From contig NZ_CP011805.1 of NCBI RefSeq assembly GCF_001028625.1, forward strand, positions 1,969,001 to 2,033,000: a DNA stretch of 64,000 nucleotides, written 5' to 3'. A model generated the notes under the pieces. That model was not told the origin of the DNA, made no database searches, and worked only from the letters and a program-made list of their open reading frames with translations. A program made the translations under genes and the position numbers. The stretch comes from Pelagerythrobacter marensis (lineage in GTDB: Bacteria > Pseudomonadota > Alphaproteobacteria > Sphingomonadales > Sphingomonadaceae). Positions within the stretch are counted from its first letter, which is position 1. Every line of letters starts with the position of its first letter. Shown here piece by piece: positions 1-9,142 of the stretch.

Positions 1-444
1 ATCGATGAGCCCCGCCTTGATGCGATGGCCTTCGCCATCCAGACTGAGCTGCAGCCAGGCTTCCAGCGCGCGGAACCCCGAGTCAGCCTCGATATTGCTG
101 ACGCCCTGGCCGTCGCCCACCACGCCGTCCGAAAAGCCGCTGCCTTCGACAAGCTGCAGTTCGGCATAGCCGGAAACCTCCACCGGTCCATCGCCCAGAT
201 CGTTCGCGCCGGCGGACATCGTGGCCAGCCCCAGCATGCGGGTATCCTGCCCATCGCCGCCGGATGTATTGCTCAGGGTGTCGATGGTAATGCTGCCCTC
301 GACAAACGTCTCCGTCTTTTCCGAAGCTGCGGCGGATGGCGGCATCGCCATTCCCGTGGCGGTGAGCACGGAACCGAGCATGGCATGGGCCGAGGTCGGA
401 AATCGAAAGCGCCGCTGGGCGGCTGTGTCTTGCGTGTCTCTCAT
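1..444 (-). CDS. OprB-like carbohydrate porin, C-terminus cut by window edge
   Basis: The first 148 codons of a minus-strand gene are present, starting at the ATG at 444; the rest lies left of the window. The N-terminus has an arginine-rich start, a hydrophobic stretch and an Ala-rich cleavage-like site near residues 35-40. The mature part reads ALEAWLQLSLDGEGHRIKAG, the pattern in OprB-family porins where an acidic strand precedes the KAGLIDLNSEF-type segment. Such proteins are outer-membrane beta barrels for passive sugar uptake. The gene diverges from a LysR regulator 160 bp away, which may control it. The family call rests on this short conserved stretch; the substrate is unknown. Confidence 0.6.
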   Translation of the reverse strand, partial: MRDTQDTAAQRRFRFPTSAHAMLGSVLTATGMAMPPSAAASEKTETFVEGSITIDTLSNTSGGDGQDTRMLGLATMSAGANDLGDGPVEVSGYAELQLVEGSGFSDGVVGDGQGVSNIEADSGFRALEAWLQLSLDGEGHRIKAGLID

Positions 445-604
445 CAGGGGTGCAATGAAACACCGGCATCTGTGCCCAACCAGATGCCAAGGTCGGATGA
501 GATGGTGCAGATGCCGCACCGCACCCGATCGACGGCGGCCCTTGACCGGTCAGCCGCGGCGTCGATAGGCAAACCAGCTTTCGCAAACCATTGAAGGAAT
601 TCAA

Positions 605-1591
605 TTGACGGACGACCAGCCCCAGCCCCCTGCAAGATCGGAAAATCCGCCATCCCGGAAATCGCTGCCGCCGTTCGAGGCCCTGCGTGCTTTCGATGCC
701 GTGGCCCGGCTGGGCGGGGTGCGGCGGGCGGCACAATGGCTGGACCGCGATCATGCCGTCATCAGCCGCCACCTTCGCGCGATTGAAACCTGGGCCGGTG
801 TGCAACTGGTCGAACGCACCCCCTACGGCATTGCCTTGACCGAACGCGGGCGCGGCTATCACGAACGGGTTTCCTTCGCGATGGACATGCTGGCCCACGC
901 AACGCTCGACCTCATGAGCGAGGGCCACCATCGCCGGCTCCATATCTGGAGCACGTCGGGCTTCGCCCTGCACTGGCTGTCGAGCCGGCTCGAGGAGTTC
1001 GAGCGGCGCAATAGCGATGCCGACATCGTCCTTCGCCCAAACGATCACAGCCCGGACTTCGCCGCGCACGAGGCCGATATCGATGTCCGTTTTCACGCCA
1101 CCTACGAACCGGAACCCGAATTGCCGCCGCTGCTCAAGCGGCAGGTTCTGGTGGAGGCTCCGATCATAGCAGTCGCAAGCCCGGATTACCTGGGCAGCAC
1201 CGGAACACCGCAAACGCCCGACGACCTCCTCCAGCACCGCCTGCTGCACGAAGACAGCTTCAAGACCTGGGCCAAGTGGCTCGCTTCCTACGGCGTCGAC
1301 GATGCCTCACGCCTGTCCGGCGCGCGCTTGTGGGAAGGGCACCTCACGCTCGACGCTGCACGGCATGGCCGGGGCATTGCCCTCGCCAATCCGGTGACCG
1401 CCGGCGCGGATCTGGAATCGGGATCGCTGATCGATATCGGCAGGGACAATCCCGAATTCGCGCCGCGTCTGGGCCGCTACACGCTCTATGCCCGCCGCGA
1501 TCGGTGGAATGATCCGCTGCTGCGGCGGTTCAGGAAGTGGGTGACCTCCGCCGTGCTTGCCGATTACCCCGCGCTGAAATCCGCCACCTGA
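605..1591 (+). CDS. LysR-family transcriptional regulator (GcvA-like)
   Basis: The 328-residue protein has an N-terminal winged helix-turn-helix at about residues 22-80 (FEALRAFDAVARLGGVRRAA, then a DRDHAVISRHLRAIE recognition region) and a LysR substrate-binding domain at about 105-315. The chosen start is a TTG at 605, because an AAGGAA ribosome-binding site lies just upstream and no ATG precedes the helix-turn-helix. It diverges from the OprB-like porin and converges on the serine hydrolase, so the porin is the likeliest target. The inducer cannot be read from the sequence. Confidence 0.85.
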   Translation: MTDDQPQPPARSENPPSRKSLPPFEALRAFDAVARLGGVRRAAQWLDRDHAVISRHLRAIETWAGVQLVERTPYGIALTERGRGYHERVSFAMDMLAHATLDLMSEGHHRRLHIWSTSGFALHWLSSRLEEFERRNSDADIVLRPNDHSPDFAAHEADIDVRFHATYEPEPELPPLLKRQVLVEAPIIAVASPDYLGSTGTPQTPDDLLQHRLLHEDSFKTWAKWLASYGVDDASRLSGARLWEGHLTLDAARHGRGIALANPVTAGADLESGSLIDIGRDNPEFAPRLGRYTLYARRDRWNDPLLRRFRKWVTSAVLADYPALKSAT

Positions 1592-1606
1592 CCGGCGGGT
1601 TGCCGG

Positions 1607-2800
1607 TCACCGCAGCGCTTCGACCGCCGAATTGAAGAAGTGGTTGTCCAGTATCGCCTCGGCGAACTTCGGCTTGGACCGCGCGCTCAAAACCGTGAGC
1701 ACCACGCGTTCGGCGGGATTGACGTAGATATATTGCCCGAAGATCCCGCGCGCGCTGAAAGCGCCGTCGGCGAAAGACCCTGCGGCATCGGGAACGGGCC
1801 ACCACATGTATCCATAATTCAGCGGATTGCCGCCTGCCTCTCGCGGAACGGTCGATTCTTCGATCCAGCCCGCCGGCAGGACCTGCTCACCCTCGATCCG
1901 GCCATCGTTCATCGCGAACAGACCAAGGCGCGCATAATCGCGGAGCGTGGCGCAGATGCCGCTGCCTGCCACTTCCAGCCCATCGGGTGATTCCAGCCAC
2001 CAGGCGGCATCCGCTTCCATCCCGAGCCGCGACCAGATCTTGTCCGATGCATAGTCGGCCAGCCAGTGCCCGGTTGCCGCTTTCACCAATGCGCCCACAA
2101 CATGCGTCTCGCCCGTGCTGTAGTTCCACAGCGTTCCCGGTTCCGCGATGCGCGGCAGACTGGCCATGTAGGTCATGATCCTGTCCGGCTCCTGCCCGAT
2201 CTGCAGATCGAGCATGTGGCGCCTGTGCGACCTGGAGTCGGTATGCGTGTCGTCCCATTCTACGCCGGATGTCATCTGCATCAGGTGGCGGATAGAGACC
2301 CCGTCATATCCGCTGCCGCGCAGGCCGGGCAGATAATCGGTCAACATATCGTCAACCCCGCCGATGAAGCCATCGCGGATCGCGATGCCGATCAACAGGG
2401 TGCTGACCGACTTCGCCATCGACATGGACATCCAGCGGGTGGAGGCGTCGATCCCCAGCTCGTAACGCTCGTGAACGACCTTGCCGTCTTTCATCATCAG
2501 CAGTCCGACAAGCCGATTGCGCGACACATAGTCGTAAAGATCGAATTCCTGGCCGTCCGCCCGGATCGGGAGATCCTCGATCATGCTCGCGCTCTGCGGC
2601 AAGTCGGCGACCGGCCCATCCCCGCGCGAGATACGCCGGCAGGGAAAGGCGCGATGGGTATTGCGGAACAGGTGCACCTGTTCGCCAGGCATCAGCTTGC
2701 CTGCATAGGCCTGCTCTATCGATGCCAGTGGCTGCCGGCTTTCATCGGCGCTCGCGTTTGTTTCCCCCACGGCATCGTCCTTCCTGCTTTCTTGATCCAT
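1607..2800 (-). CDS. Serine hydrolase, class C beta-lactamase family
   Basis: The 397-residue protein belongs to the beta-lactamase/esterase/DD-peptidase family. The nucleophile motif SxxK is S127-M-A-K130, the second motif is Y227-S-T, and a GIFGQYIYV strand near 352 takes the place of the KTG motif. The reading frame stays open far upstream, but the ATG at 2800 fits the family length best; the upstream extension would overlap the PaiB-like gene on the other strand. There is no convincing signal peptide, so it is probably cytoplasmic. Sequences like this are usually esterases or amidases of unknown substrate rather than antibiotic-resistance enzymes; that is family knowledge, not shown here. 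Confidence 0.8.
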   Translation of the reverse strand: MDQESRKDDAVGETNASADESRQPLASIEQAYAGKLMPGEQVHLFRNTHRAFPCRRISRGDGPVADLPQSASMIEDLPIRADGQEFDLYDYVSRNRLVGLLMMKDGKVVHERYELGIDASTRWMSMSMAKSVSTLLIGIAIRDGFIGGVDDMLTDYLPGLRGSGYDGVSIRHLMQMTSGVEWDDTHTDSRSHRRHMLDLQIGQEPDRIMTYMASLPRIAEPGTLWNYSTGETHVVGALVKAATGHWLADYASDKIWSRLGMEADAAWWLESPDGLEVAGSGICATLRDYARLGLFAMNDGRIEGEQVLPAGWIEESTVPREAGGNPLNYGYMWWPVPDAAGSFADGAFSARGIFGQYIYVNPAERVVLTVLSARSKPKFAEAILDNHFFNSAVEALR

Positions 2801-2989
2801 GCCTGCAATGTCTATCGGGCCGCCGGCGGATGATCCGGTGCGAAAGCCATCCGCACCCGGTGAGGCCCGGTCACCACCGTTACCGCGTCGCACTCGGTGC
2901 CCCTTTCGCACCGGCGCGCGCGGATTCGGCATCTGTCGGCGCCCGGCAGGACGAACAAGATGGAGCTGTATTTTGGGAGAGACACGACC

Positions 2990-3637
2990 ATGAACCACGA
3001 ACGCCGGCTCTATGCCCCCGAAGCCTATGCCGCGCGCGAGCCGCGCCAGATCGTGCGCGATTATCCGTTCGCGCTGCTTTTCACGAATGGAGCGGACGGA
3101 CCGCTGGCGACATCCGTGCCGATCTATTTCGAAACCGACGATCCTGCCGAAACGCGGTTGATCGGTCACATGGCCCGCAAGAACCCGCACGCGCAGGCCC
3201 TGCAAACGGGCGACCGCGCGCTGGCGGTGTTTGCCGGCCCCCACGCCTACATCTCGGCCGGATGGTATCGCGAACGGCCCACGGTGCCGACCTGGGACTA
3301 CGTCACCGCGCACGTGCGCGGCACGCTGGAGCCGTTCGATGACGACGCGACCCAGTTGCAGCTGCTCGAACGGGTAACCGACATGGTCGAGCAAGATCGC
3401 GATCCCGCCTGGACCATGGCGCAGGCGCCCGAAGGCAAGGTGGATGCCCTGCTCCCCCATATCCGTTCGTTTCGTATCGAGATCGACAGCATCGAAGGGG
3501 TCACCAAGTTGAGCCAAACCCATCCCGCGGGCGACCGCGCAAGGGTGATCGATGCGCTGGAGACCCGCGGACAGTTCGGCGATCGGGAAATCGCGGCCCT
3601 CATGCGTGCCAACGAACGGTCTGGCGAACCGAGTTGA
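2990..3637 (+). CDS. FMN-binding negative regulator, PaiB family
   Basis: The 215-residue protein opens with a Y-x-P-x-x-Y segment (RRLYAPEAYAAREPRQIV) and continues through HMARKNPHAQ and a WYRERPTVPTWDY stretch. This is the signature of the PaiB/FMN_bind_2 split-barrel family. The ATG at 2990 follows a GGGAGAG ribosome-binding site. Bacillus PaiB represses sporulation and protease genes, but most proteobacterial members have no known target and may bind flavin. It lies just upstream of, and on the same strand as, the aminotransferase gene group, so it could regulate that group; this is inference. Confidence 0.85.
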   Translation: MNHERRLYAPEAYAAREPRQIVRDYPFALLFTNGADGPLATSVPIYFETDDPAETRLIGHMARKNPHAQALQTGDRALAVFAGPHAYISAGWYRERPTVPTWDYVTAHVRGTLEPFDDDATQLQLLERVTDMVEQDRDPAWTMAQAPEGKVDALLPHIRSFRIEIDSIEGVTKLSQTHPAGDRARVIDALETRGQFGDREIAALMRANERSGEPS

Positions 3638-3752
3638 AGCGAGGCCTGCCCCGATGGTGCGCATTGCGCACCGGGGCTGGCGATTTAATCATCTGATGCC
3701 TCCCGCCCCGGCAGCATACCCCGGCCCGGAACCAATGGAATGGGAGTTCGAG

Positions 3753-5126
3753 ATGCAGCAGATTACCACCACCACCGCCGAATGGCAGGCGCTGGACCGT
3801 GAACATCACCTGCATCCGTTCACCGATCCCAAAGTGCTGGGCGAACAGGGCGTTCGCGTCTTCACCCATGCCGATGGCTGCTACATCTGGGACAGCGAAG
3901 GCAACAAGATCCTCGATACCATGGCCGGGCTGTGGTGCGTGAATGTCGGCTATGGCCGCCAGGAACTGGTCGATGCGGCATCGAAGCAGATGGAAACGCT
4001 GCCGTATTACAACACGTTCTTTTCCAGCTCTACGCCGACCCAGATTCAGCTGGCGCGCCGCCTTTCGGAAGTGACGCCGGCGGGGCTCGACTACATCTTT
4101 TTCGCCAATTCGGGGTCCGAAGCGAACGACACGATCATCCGGCTCGTGCGCCATTTCTGGGAGCTTCAGGACCAGCCGAGCAAGAACGTCTTCATCGGCC
4201 GCACCCTCGGCTATCACGGCAGCACCCTGGCCGCGACCAGCCTCGGCGGCATGGCCCCCATGCACGCCATGGGCCAGTCTCTCCTCCCCGGGTTCGAACA
4301 TATCATGGAACCGCACTGGTACCGCCATGGCCAGGGCAAGACAGCCGAAGAATTCGGATTGGAAGCCGCCCGCGCTCTCGAAACGAAAATCCTGGAACTG
4401 GGTGCGGAAAATGTCGCGGCATTCATTGGCGAACCTGTGCAGGGTGCTGGCGGCGTAATCGATCCGCCTTCCACGTACTGGCCCGAGATCCAGCGCATTT
4501 GCCGCAAGTACGATATTCTGCTGATCGCTGACGAGGTCATCTGCGGATTCGGCCGCACGGGACACTGGTTCGGGTCGGATACCTACGGGATAGAACCCGA
4601 TCTGATGCCGATGGCTAAGGGGCTGTCGTCCGGCTATCTCCCGATCGCCGCCGTCGCCATGAACAAGCGCGTCAGCGATGTCGTGAACGGCGGCGGAGTG
4701 ATCTCGCACGGCTATACATATTCGGGCCACCCGGTGGCCTGCGCCGTCGCCCTCGCCAATATCGACATTATCGAACGCGAAGGTCTGGTGGAGAAAGTCC
4801 GCGAGGAAACCGGCCCCTATTTCCGCCAGGCTCTTCAGCAACTGGCGGATGCGCATCCGATCGTCGGGGAGCTGCGCGGGGTCGGCCTGATCGCCGGCCT
4901 GCAACTGGTGCGCGACAAGGCGAACCGCGAATTCTTCCCAGCCGAAGAGCAGCCGGCCATTCAATGCCGTGAGCATTGCATCGAGGAAAATCTGATCCTG
5001 CGCGCCGTCGGCCATACGATGGTCGCATGTCCGCCGCTCACGATCAGCCGCGCCGAAATCGATGAGATGATCGAGAAGACGAAAGCCGCCCTCGACAAGA
5101 CCGCTGCGGCTTACGGCCTTTTGTAA
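3753..5126 (+). CDS. Class III omega-aminotransferase (pyruvate-dependent type)
   Basis: The 457-residue PLP enzyme moves an amino group from a terminal amine or omega-amino acid to a keto acid. It has the NSGSEAND phosphate-binding motif near 119-126, the PLP-pyridine aspartate in ADEVICGFGRTG (D260) and the Schiff-base lysine K289 in PMAKGLSSGYLP. The length and N-terminus resemble the pyruvate-using omega-aminotransferases such as putrescine- or beta-alanine-pyruvate aminotransferases. The ATG at 3753 has a GGGAG site 6 bases upstream and was preferred to an ATG at 3735. It lies 13 bp before an aldehyde dehydrogenase and is grouped with alanine dehydrogenase, which fits pyruvate being turned to alanine. 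Confidence 0.88.
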   Translation: MQQITTTTAEWQALDREHHLHPFTDPKVLGEQGVRVFTHADGCYIWDSEGNKILDTMAGLWCVNVGYGRQELVDAASKQMETLPYYNTFFSSSTPTQIQLARRLSEVTPAGLDYIFFANSGSEANDTIIRLVRHFWELQDQPSKNVFIGRTLGYHGSTLAATSLGGMAPMHAMGQSLLPGFEHIMEPHWYRHGQGKTAEEFGLEAARALETKILELGAENVAAFIGEPVQGAGGVIDPPSTYWPEIQRICRKYDILLIADEVICGFGRTGHWFGSDTYGIEPDLMPMAKGLSSGYLPIAAVAMNKRVSDVVNGGGVISHGYTYSGHPVACAVALANIDIIEREGLVEKVREETGPYFRQALQQLADAHPIVGELRGVGLIAGLQLVRDKANREFFPAEEQPAIQCREHCIEENLILRAVGHTMVACPPLTISRAEIDEMIEKTKAALDKTAAAYGLL

Positions 5127-5139
5127 CGGGAGCCGGCCG

Positions 5140-6603
5140 ATGAACGCTATGACCGACATCGATCGCGCGAAGGATGCGCAAATCCTGGCCCGGATCGCGC
5201 CCGGACCCGAGGCGACGGACCGTTTTCCGGTGAGCAATCCCGCCACCGGGGACCAGATTGCCGAAGTCGCCGATATGGGCGCGGAAGACGCCCGTCAGGC
5301 CATCGCCCGCGCCGCGGCTGCGCTGCCGGCATGGGCGGCGAAGACGGCCAGGGAACGCGCCGCGATCCTGCGCCACTGGCACGATCTGATCCTGGCCAAT
5401 CAGGAAGCGCTCGCAGTCCTGCTCACGCGCGAACAGGGCAAGCCCCTGATCGAAGCGATGGGCGAAGTCGCCTACGGCGCGAGCTTCGTCGAATGGTTCG
5501 CCGAGGAAGGGAAACGGGCCTACGGCGACATCATCCCGACCAACGCCGCGGGTCGTCGGCTACTCGTGCTGCGCCAGCCCGTCGGCGTGGTGGGCGCGAT
5601 CACGCCCTGGAACTTCCCGGTCGGCATGGTGACGCGCAAGGTCGCACCCGCGCTTGCAGCCGGTTGCACCATCGTTCTCAAGCCGGCTGAAGATACGCCG
5701 CTCTGCGCCCTGGCCCTGGCCCAGCTCGCACGCGATGCCGGGATACCCGATGGCGTGCTGGAAGTCGTCACGGCGGCACGGGCCGAACCGATCGCCCGCG
5801 TCCTGACCGACAGCCCGGATGTGCGCAAGCTGTCCTTCACCGGGTCCACCAGAGTGGGCAAGCTGCTGATGGCCCAATGCGCCGACACGGTGAAGAAGCT
5901 CTCGCTGGAACTGGGCGGCAACGCGCCGTTTATCGTGTTCGACGATGCAGACCTCGATGCCGCGGTTACCGGCGCGATCCAGTCGAAATTCCGCAATGCC
6001 GGGCAGACCTGCGTCTGCGCCAACCGCCTGTTCGTCCAGGCCGGGGTCGCGGAAGAATTCGCCGCCCGCTTCGCCGCTGCGGTGGAGGCACTGTCGGTGG
6101 GCGACGGCATGGAAACGGGCACTGCGATCGGACCGCTGATCAACGCGGCGGCCACCGCGAAAGTCGATGGCCTGGTACGCGATGCCGTGTCGAAAGGGGC
6201 GCGCTGCACGCTGGGCGGCGGGGCGCACGATCTGGGGGGCAATTTCTATGCACCGACGATCCTCACGGGCGTCGACCCTTCGATGGAGATTGCCGACGCG
6301 GAAATCTTCGGCCCCGTGGCACCGATACTGACATTCGAGACCGAAGATGAAGTGATCGCCCGCGCCAACGACACCCCTTACGGGCTCGCGGCCTATTTCT
6401 GGACGCGCGACCTCGGGCGGGCATGGCGCGTGGCCGAACAGCTCGAATACGGGATGATCGGCCTCAACGAAGGCTTCATATCCAGCGAGGCCGCACCGTT
6501 CGGCGGAGTGAAGGAATCGGGCATCGGCCGCGAAGGGTCGAAGTACGGTTTGGATGAATTCCTCGAGCTGAAATATTTCACGATGGGCGGCCTTTCCGCC
6601 TGA
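5140..6603 (+). CDS. gabD: NAD(P)-dependent succinate/glutarate-semialdehyde dehydrogenase
   Basis: This full-length aldehyde dehydrogenase has 487 residues. The cofactor region is TPWNFP at about 155-160 and SFTGSTRVG near 232-240. The general base is E257 in LSLELGGNAP and the nucleophile is C291 in NAGQTCVCANR. The VCANR context and overall length are typical of the GabD/DavD group, which oxidises succinate or glutarate semialdehyde. It directly follows the omega-aminotransferase, whose product would be such a semialdehyde. Which of the two it prefers cannot be decided here; the nearby glutaryl-CoA genes slightly favour glutarate semialdehyde. Confidence 0.88.
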   Translation: MNAMTDIDRAKDAQILARIAPGPEATDRFPVSNPATGDQIAEVADMGAEDARQAIARAAAALPAWAAKTARERAAILRHWHDLILANQEALAVLLTREQGKPLIEAMGEVAYGASFVEWFAEEGKRAYGDIIPTNAAGRRLLVLRQPVGVVGAITPWNFPVGMVTRKVAPALAAGCTIVLKPAEDTPLCALALAQLARDAGIPDGVLEVVTAARAEPIARVLTDSPDVRKLSFTGSTRVGKLLMAQCADTVKKLSLELGGNAPFIVFDDADLDAAVTGAIQSKFRNAGQTCVCANRLFVQAGVAEEFAARFAAAVEALSVGDGMETGTAIGPLINAAATAKVDGLVRDAVSKGARCTLGGGAHDLGGNFYAPTILTGVDPSMEIADAEIFGPVAPILTFETEDEVIARANDTPYGLAAYFWTRDLGRAWRVAEQLEYGMIGLNEGFISSEAAPFGGVKESGIGREGSKYGLDEFLELKYFTMGGLSA

Positions 6604-6708
6604 AGCACCCGACGGCGAAGCCGCCTTGGGTTTCGCCGATCCACGACATGGCAGGGGGACTGCGGCGCCAGGCCGCCCCCCGGGGCCTGAACATCCAGGA
6701 GACAATCG

Positions 6709-7812
6709 ATGCGCGTCGGCGTTCCCAAAGAGATCAAGAGCAATGAATACAGGGTCGGCCTGACTCCCGCCGCGACTGCGGAACTCACCGCGCGCGGGCA
6801 TGAGGTGGTCGTCCAGTCCAGCGCCGGCGAAGGGATCGATTTCACGGATGCGGACTATCAGGAAGCCGGTGCCCGGATCGTGCCCGCAGCAGAGGCGGTG
6901 TTCGAAAGCGCCGACCTGATCGTCAAGGTGAAGGAACCGCAATTGCCCGAATGCGCGCTGCTGACGCCGCGGCATACGCTTTTCACATACCTGCACCTCG
7001 CTGCCGACCGGCCGCAGACCGAAGCGCTCCTGCAATCGGGCGCGACCTGCATCGCCTATGAAACGGTCACCGATGCACGGGGCGCCCTGCCCCTTCTGCG
7101 GCCGATGTCCGAAGTCGCCGGCCGGATGAGCGTGCAGGTCGGCGCGCGGTTCCTGGAGAAGGAGCAAGGCGGACGCGGTGTGTTGCTGGGCGGTGTTCCA
7201 GGCGTGGAACCGGCCCGGGTCGTCGTGCTCGGTGGCGGTGTCTCCGGCCTCAACGCTGCGCAGATCGCCCTGGGCATGAGAGCGGACGTCACGATCTTCG
7301 ATATTTCCACGGTCCGCCTGGCGGAACTGGACGGGTTTTTCGACGGCAAGGTAAAAACGGCTTTCGCATCGCGCGCCGCCATTGCGGAAGCCGTTGCAGA
7401 GGCACACCTGGTCATCGGTGCGGTCCTCGTCCCCGGCGGCGCGGCGCCCAAACTCGTCACGCGCGAGATGCTCAAGACGATGAAGCGTGGCTCGGTCCTC
7501 GTCGACGTCGCGATCGATCAGGGAGGCTGCTTCGAAACCTCGCGCGCGACGACCCATCAGGATCCCGTTTTCGAAGTCGATGGCATCGTCCATTACTGTG
7601 TCGCCAATATTCCCGGCGCGGTTGCCCGCACCAGCACGCTGGCGCTCAACAACACGACGCTGCCCTTCGTGCTCAATCTGGCGGACCGCGGTGTCGAGGC
7701 GGCACTGGCCGCCGATCCCCACCTCAGGAACGGATTGAATGTGGCCGGGGGCGAGATCACGCACCCTGCGGTATCCGAAGTCTTCCCCGATCTCGTGCGC
7801 AGCGCTGCGTGA
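6709..7812 (+). CDS. ald: Alanine dehydrogenase
   Basis: The 367-residue enzyme oxidises L-alanine to pyruvate and ammonia with NAD. It begins with MRVGVPKEIKSNEYRVGLTP, the family N-terminus. Catalytic K75 lies in VKVKEP and H96 in TYLHLA. The Rossmann motif VVVLGGGVSGLNAAQ and the active-site aspartate in VDVAIDQGG are also present. It is on the same strand as the aminotransferase and semialdehyde dehydrogenase, 105 bp downstream. This suits a role in regenerating pyruvate from the alanine made by a pyruvate-dependent aminotransferase and releasing the nitrogen as ammonia. Confidence 0.95.
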   Translation: MRVGVPKEIKSNEYRVGLTPAATAELTARGHEVVVQSSAGEGIDFTDADYQEAGARIVPAAEAVFESADLIVKVKEPQLPECALLTPRHTLFTYLHLAADRPQTEALLQSGATCIAYETVTDARGALPLLRPMSEVAGRMSVQVGARFLEKEQGGRGVLLGGVPGVEPARVVVLGGGVSGLNAAQIALGMRADVTIFDISTVRLAELDGFFDGKVKTAFASRAAIAEAVAEAHLVIGAVLVPGGAAPKLVTREMLKTMKRGSVLVDVAIDQGGCFETSRATTHQDPVFEVDGIVHYCVANIPGAVARTSTLALNNTTLPFVLNLADRGVEAALAADPHLRNGLNVAGGEITHPAVSEVFPDLVRSAA

Positions 7813-7831
7813 ACGACGAAGGGGAACGCTG

Positions 7832-9142
7832 ATGCAACGGAAGATCGCCGCCGCCCTGCTCGCGACGACATTCGCAACCGTCCCCGCACTGGCCGGTGAC
7901 GGAGCGGAGCAGGATTCCCGCATGGCCGAGCTGGAAGCCCGGCTGGAAGCGCAGGAAGCGCGCATTCTCCAGCTCGAGCGTCAGTTGCTGGCGGCGACCG
8001 CGGCACCCGTGTCGCCCCCCCGGACGCAGGTGGATGGGCAAGCCGGAAGCGTGAGGGTAGCCGGAAGCCCCTCACCCAGCCCAATGCCCGCCATGGCGAC
8101 GGCCGCCCCGGCCTCCCCGTCCGCTCCGGCATTGAGCGTTTCGGGGGACCTGCGCCTGCGCTACGAACATAATGGGAGCGACAACGATGCGCCTGACGAC
8201 GGGCGCGGCGTAATCCGCGCCCGGATTCGCGCAGGTTACCAAGTCAACGATTGGCTCCAGCTCGGCGCGCAGCTGGCGACCGGCAGCCAGGACGATCCCA
8301 ACACGACCGACGTCACCCTGGGCAACTTCAACGACGATCTGGAAGTCAGCCTCGATCAGGCTTACGCCCATGTTTCGCGCGGCGGCCTGGATGTCTGGGG
8401 TGGGAAGTTCCCGCAAGTGTTCCGGCGAACCGATCTGGTCTGGGACGGGGACGTCAGCCCGCAAGGGCTTGCCGCCCGCTACCGCGTTCCCCTGGCCGAA
8501 GGGCTCTCGCTCGGCGCGACCGGGATCTATTTCCCCATCGATCGTTCGGTGGCCGGACCTGACAGCACAATGACGGGCGGCCAGGTGGAACTGGCTGCCG
8601 ACGGTGCGGCATGGTCCGCGGCCATCGCCGCCGCATACTACGATTATCGCCTGGGAAGCGTCGCCAGTGCCGACGCCGGCGATTTTCGCGGCAACCTGCT
8701 ACGCCCCGATGGGCGCTATCTCTCCGACTTCGATCTTGTCGACGTGATCGCCGAAGTCCGGGTGCAGCCGTGGGATGCCCGCTGGCCGATTTCTCTTAAG
8801 GCGGACTACGTGAAGAACTTCGGCGCCGCGACCGGGGCCGACAGCGGATATAGCGCGGCCCTGGCAATCGGGCGGGCGGAAGAAGCGGGGGATTTGCGCT
8901 TCGGCTATGCCTACTCGCAGGCCGAAGCCGACGCGGTCTTCGCCGCGTTTTCCCACGACAACATCAATATCGCGACGAACTATCGCCTGCACGCGCTGAG
9001 CGCCGATTACGCCTATCGCGACGATCTGATGTTCAACGCGACGCTCTACCTCTACCGGCCGGACGAACCGCTTCACGCGGGGGCCAACGATCCCGGCGAC
9101 TGGCTCTCAAGGTTCCGCCTGAACGCGCTCGTAACCTTTTAA
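7832..9142 (+). CDS. Putative outer-membrane porin with N-terminal coiled coil
   Basis: The protein has 436 residues. A signal peptide ends near PALAGDG, a short coiled coil of alternating E/L/R (DSRMAELEARLEAQEARI) follows, then a proline/alanine-rich linker, then a barrel from about residue 105 (VSGDLRLRYEHNG). The barrel has alternating polar and aromatic strands and ends in LNALVTF, a terminal phenylalanine as outer-membrane insertion signals require. The ATG at 7832 has a GAAGGGG site. It starts 19 bp after ald and is probably in the same transcript, so it may bring in the substrate of the pathway. The specificity is not readable. Confidence 0.75.
   Translation: MQRKIAAALLATTFATVPALAGDGAEQDSRMAELEARLEAQEARILQLERQLLAATAAPVSPPRTQVDGQAGSVRVAGSPSPSPMPAMATAAPASPSAPALSVSGDLRLRYEHNGSDNDAPDDGRGVIRARIRAGYQVNDWLQLGAQLATGSQDDPNTTDVTLGNFNDDLEVSLDQAYAHVSRGGLDVWGGKFPQVFRRTDLVWDGDVSPQGLAARYRVPLAEGLSLGATGIYFPIDRSVAGPDSTMTGGQVELAADGAAWSAAIAAAYYDYRLGSVASADAGDFRGNLLRPDGRYLSDFDLVDVIAEVRVQPWDARWPISLKADYVKNFGAATGADSGYSAALAIGRAEEAGDLRFGYAYSQAEADAVFAAFSHDNINIATNYRLHALSADYAYRDDLMFNATLYLYRPDEPLHAGANDPGDWLSRFRLNALVTF

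Noticed and set aside
2801..3664. N-terminal extension of the serine hydrolase to 3664
   Set aside because: It would be antisense to the PaiB-like gene, which has a good ribosome-binding site and conserved sequence; the extension has no domain.
5560..7965. An 801-codon open frame on the minus strand
   Set aside because: It is the shadow of the aldehyde dehydrogenase and alanine dehydrogenase genes.
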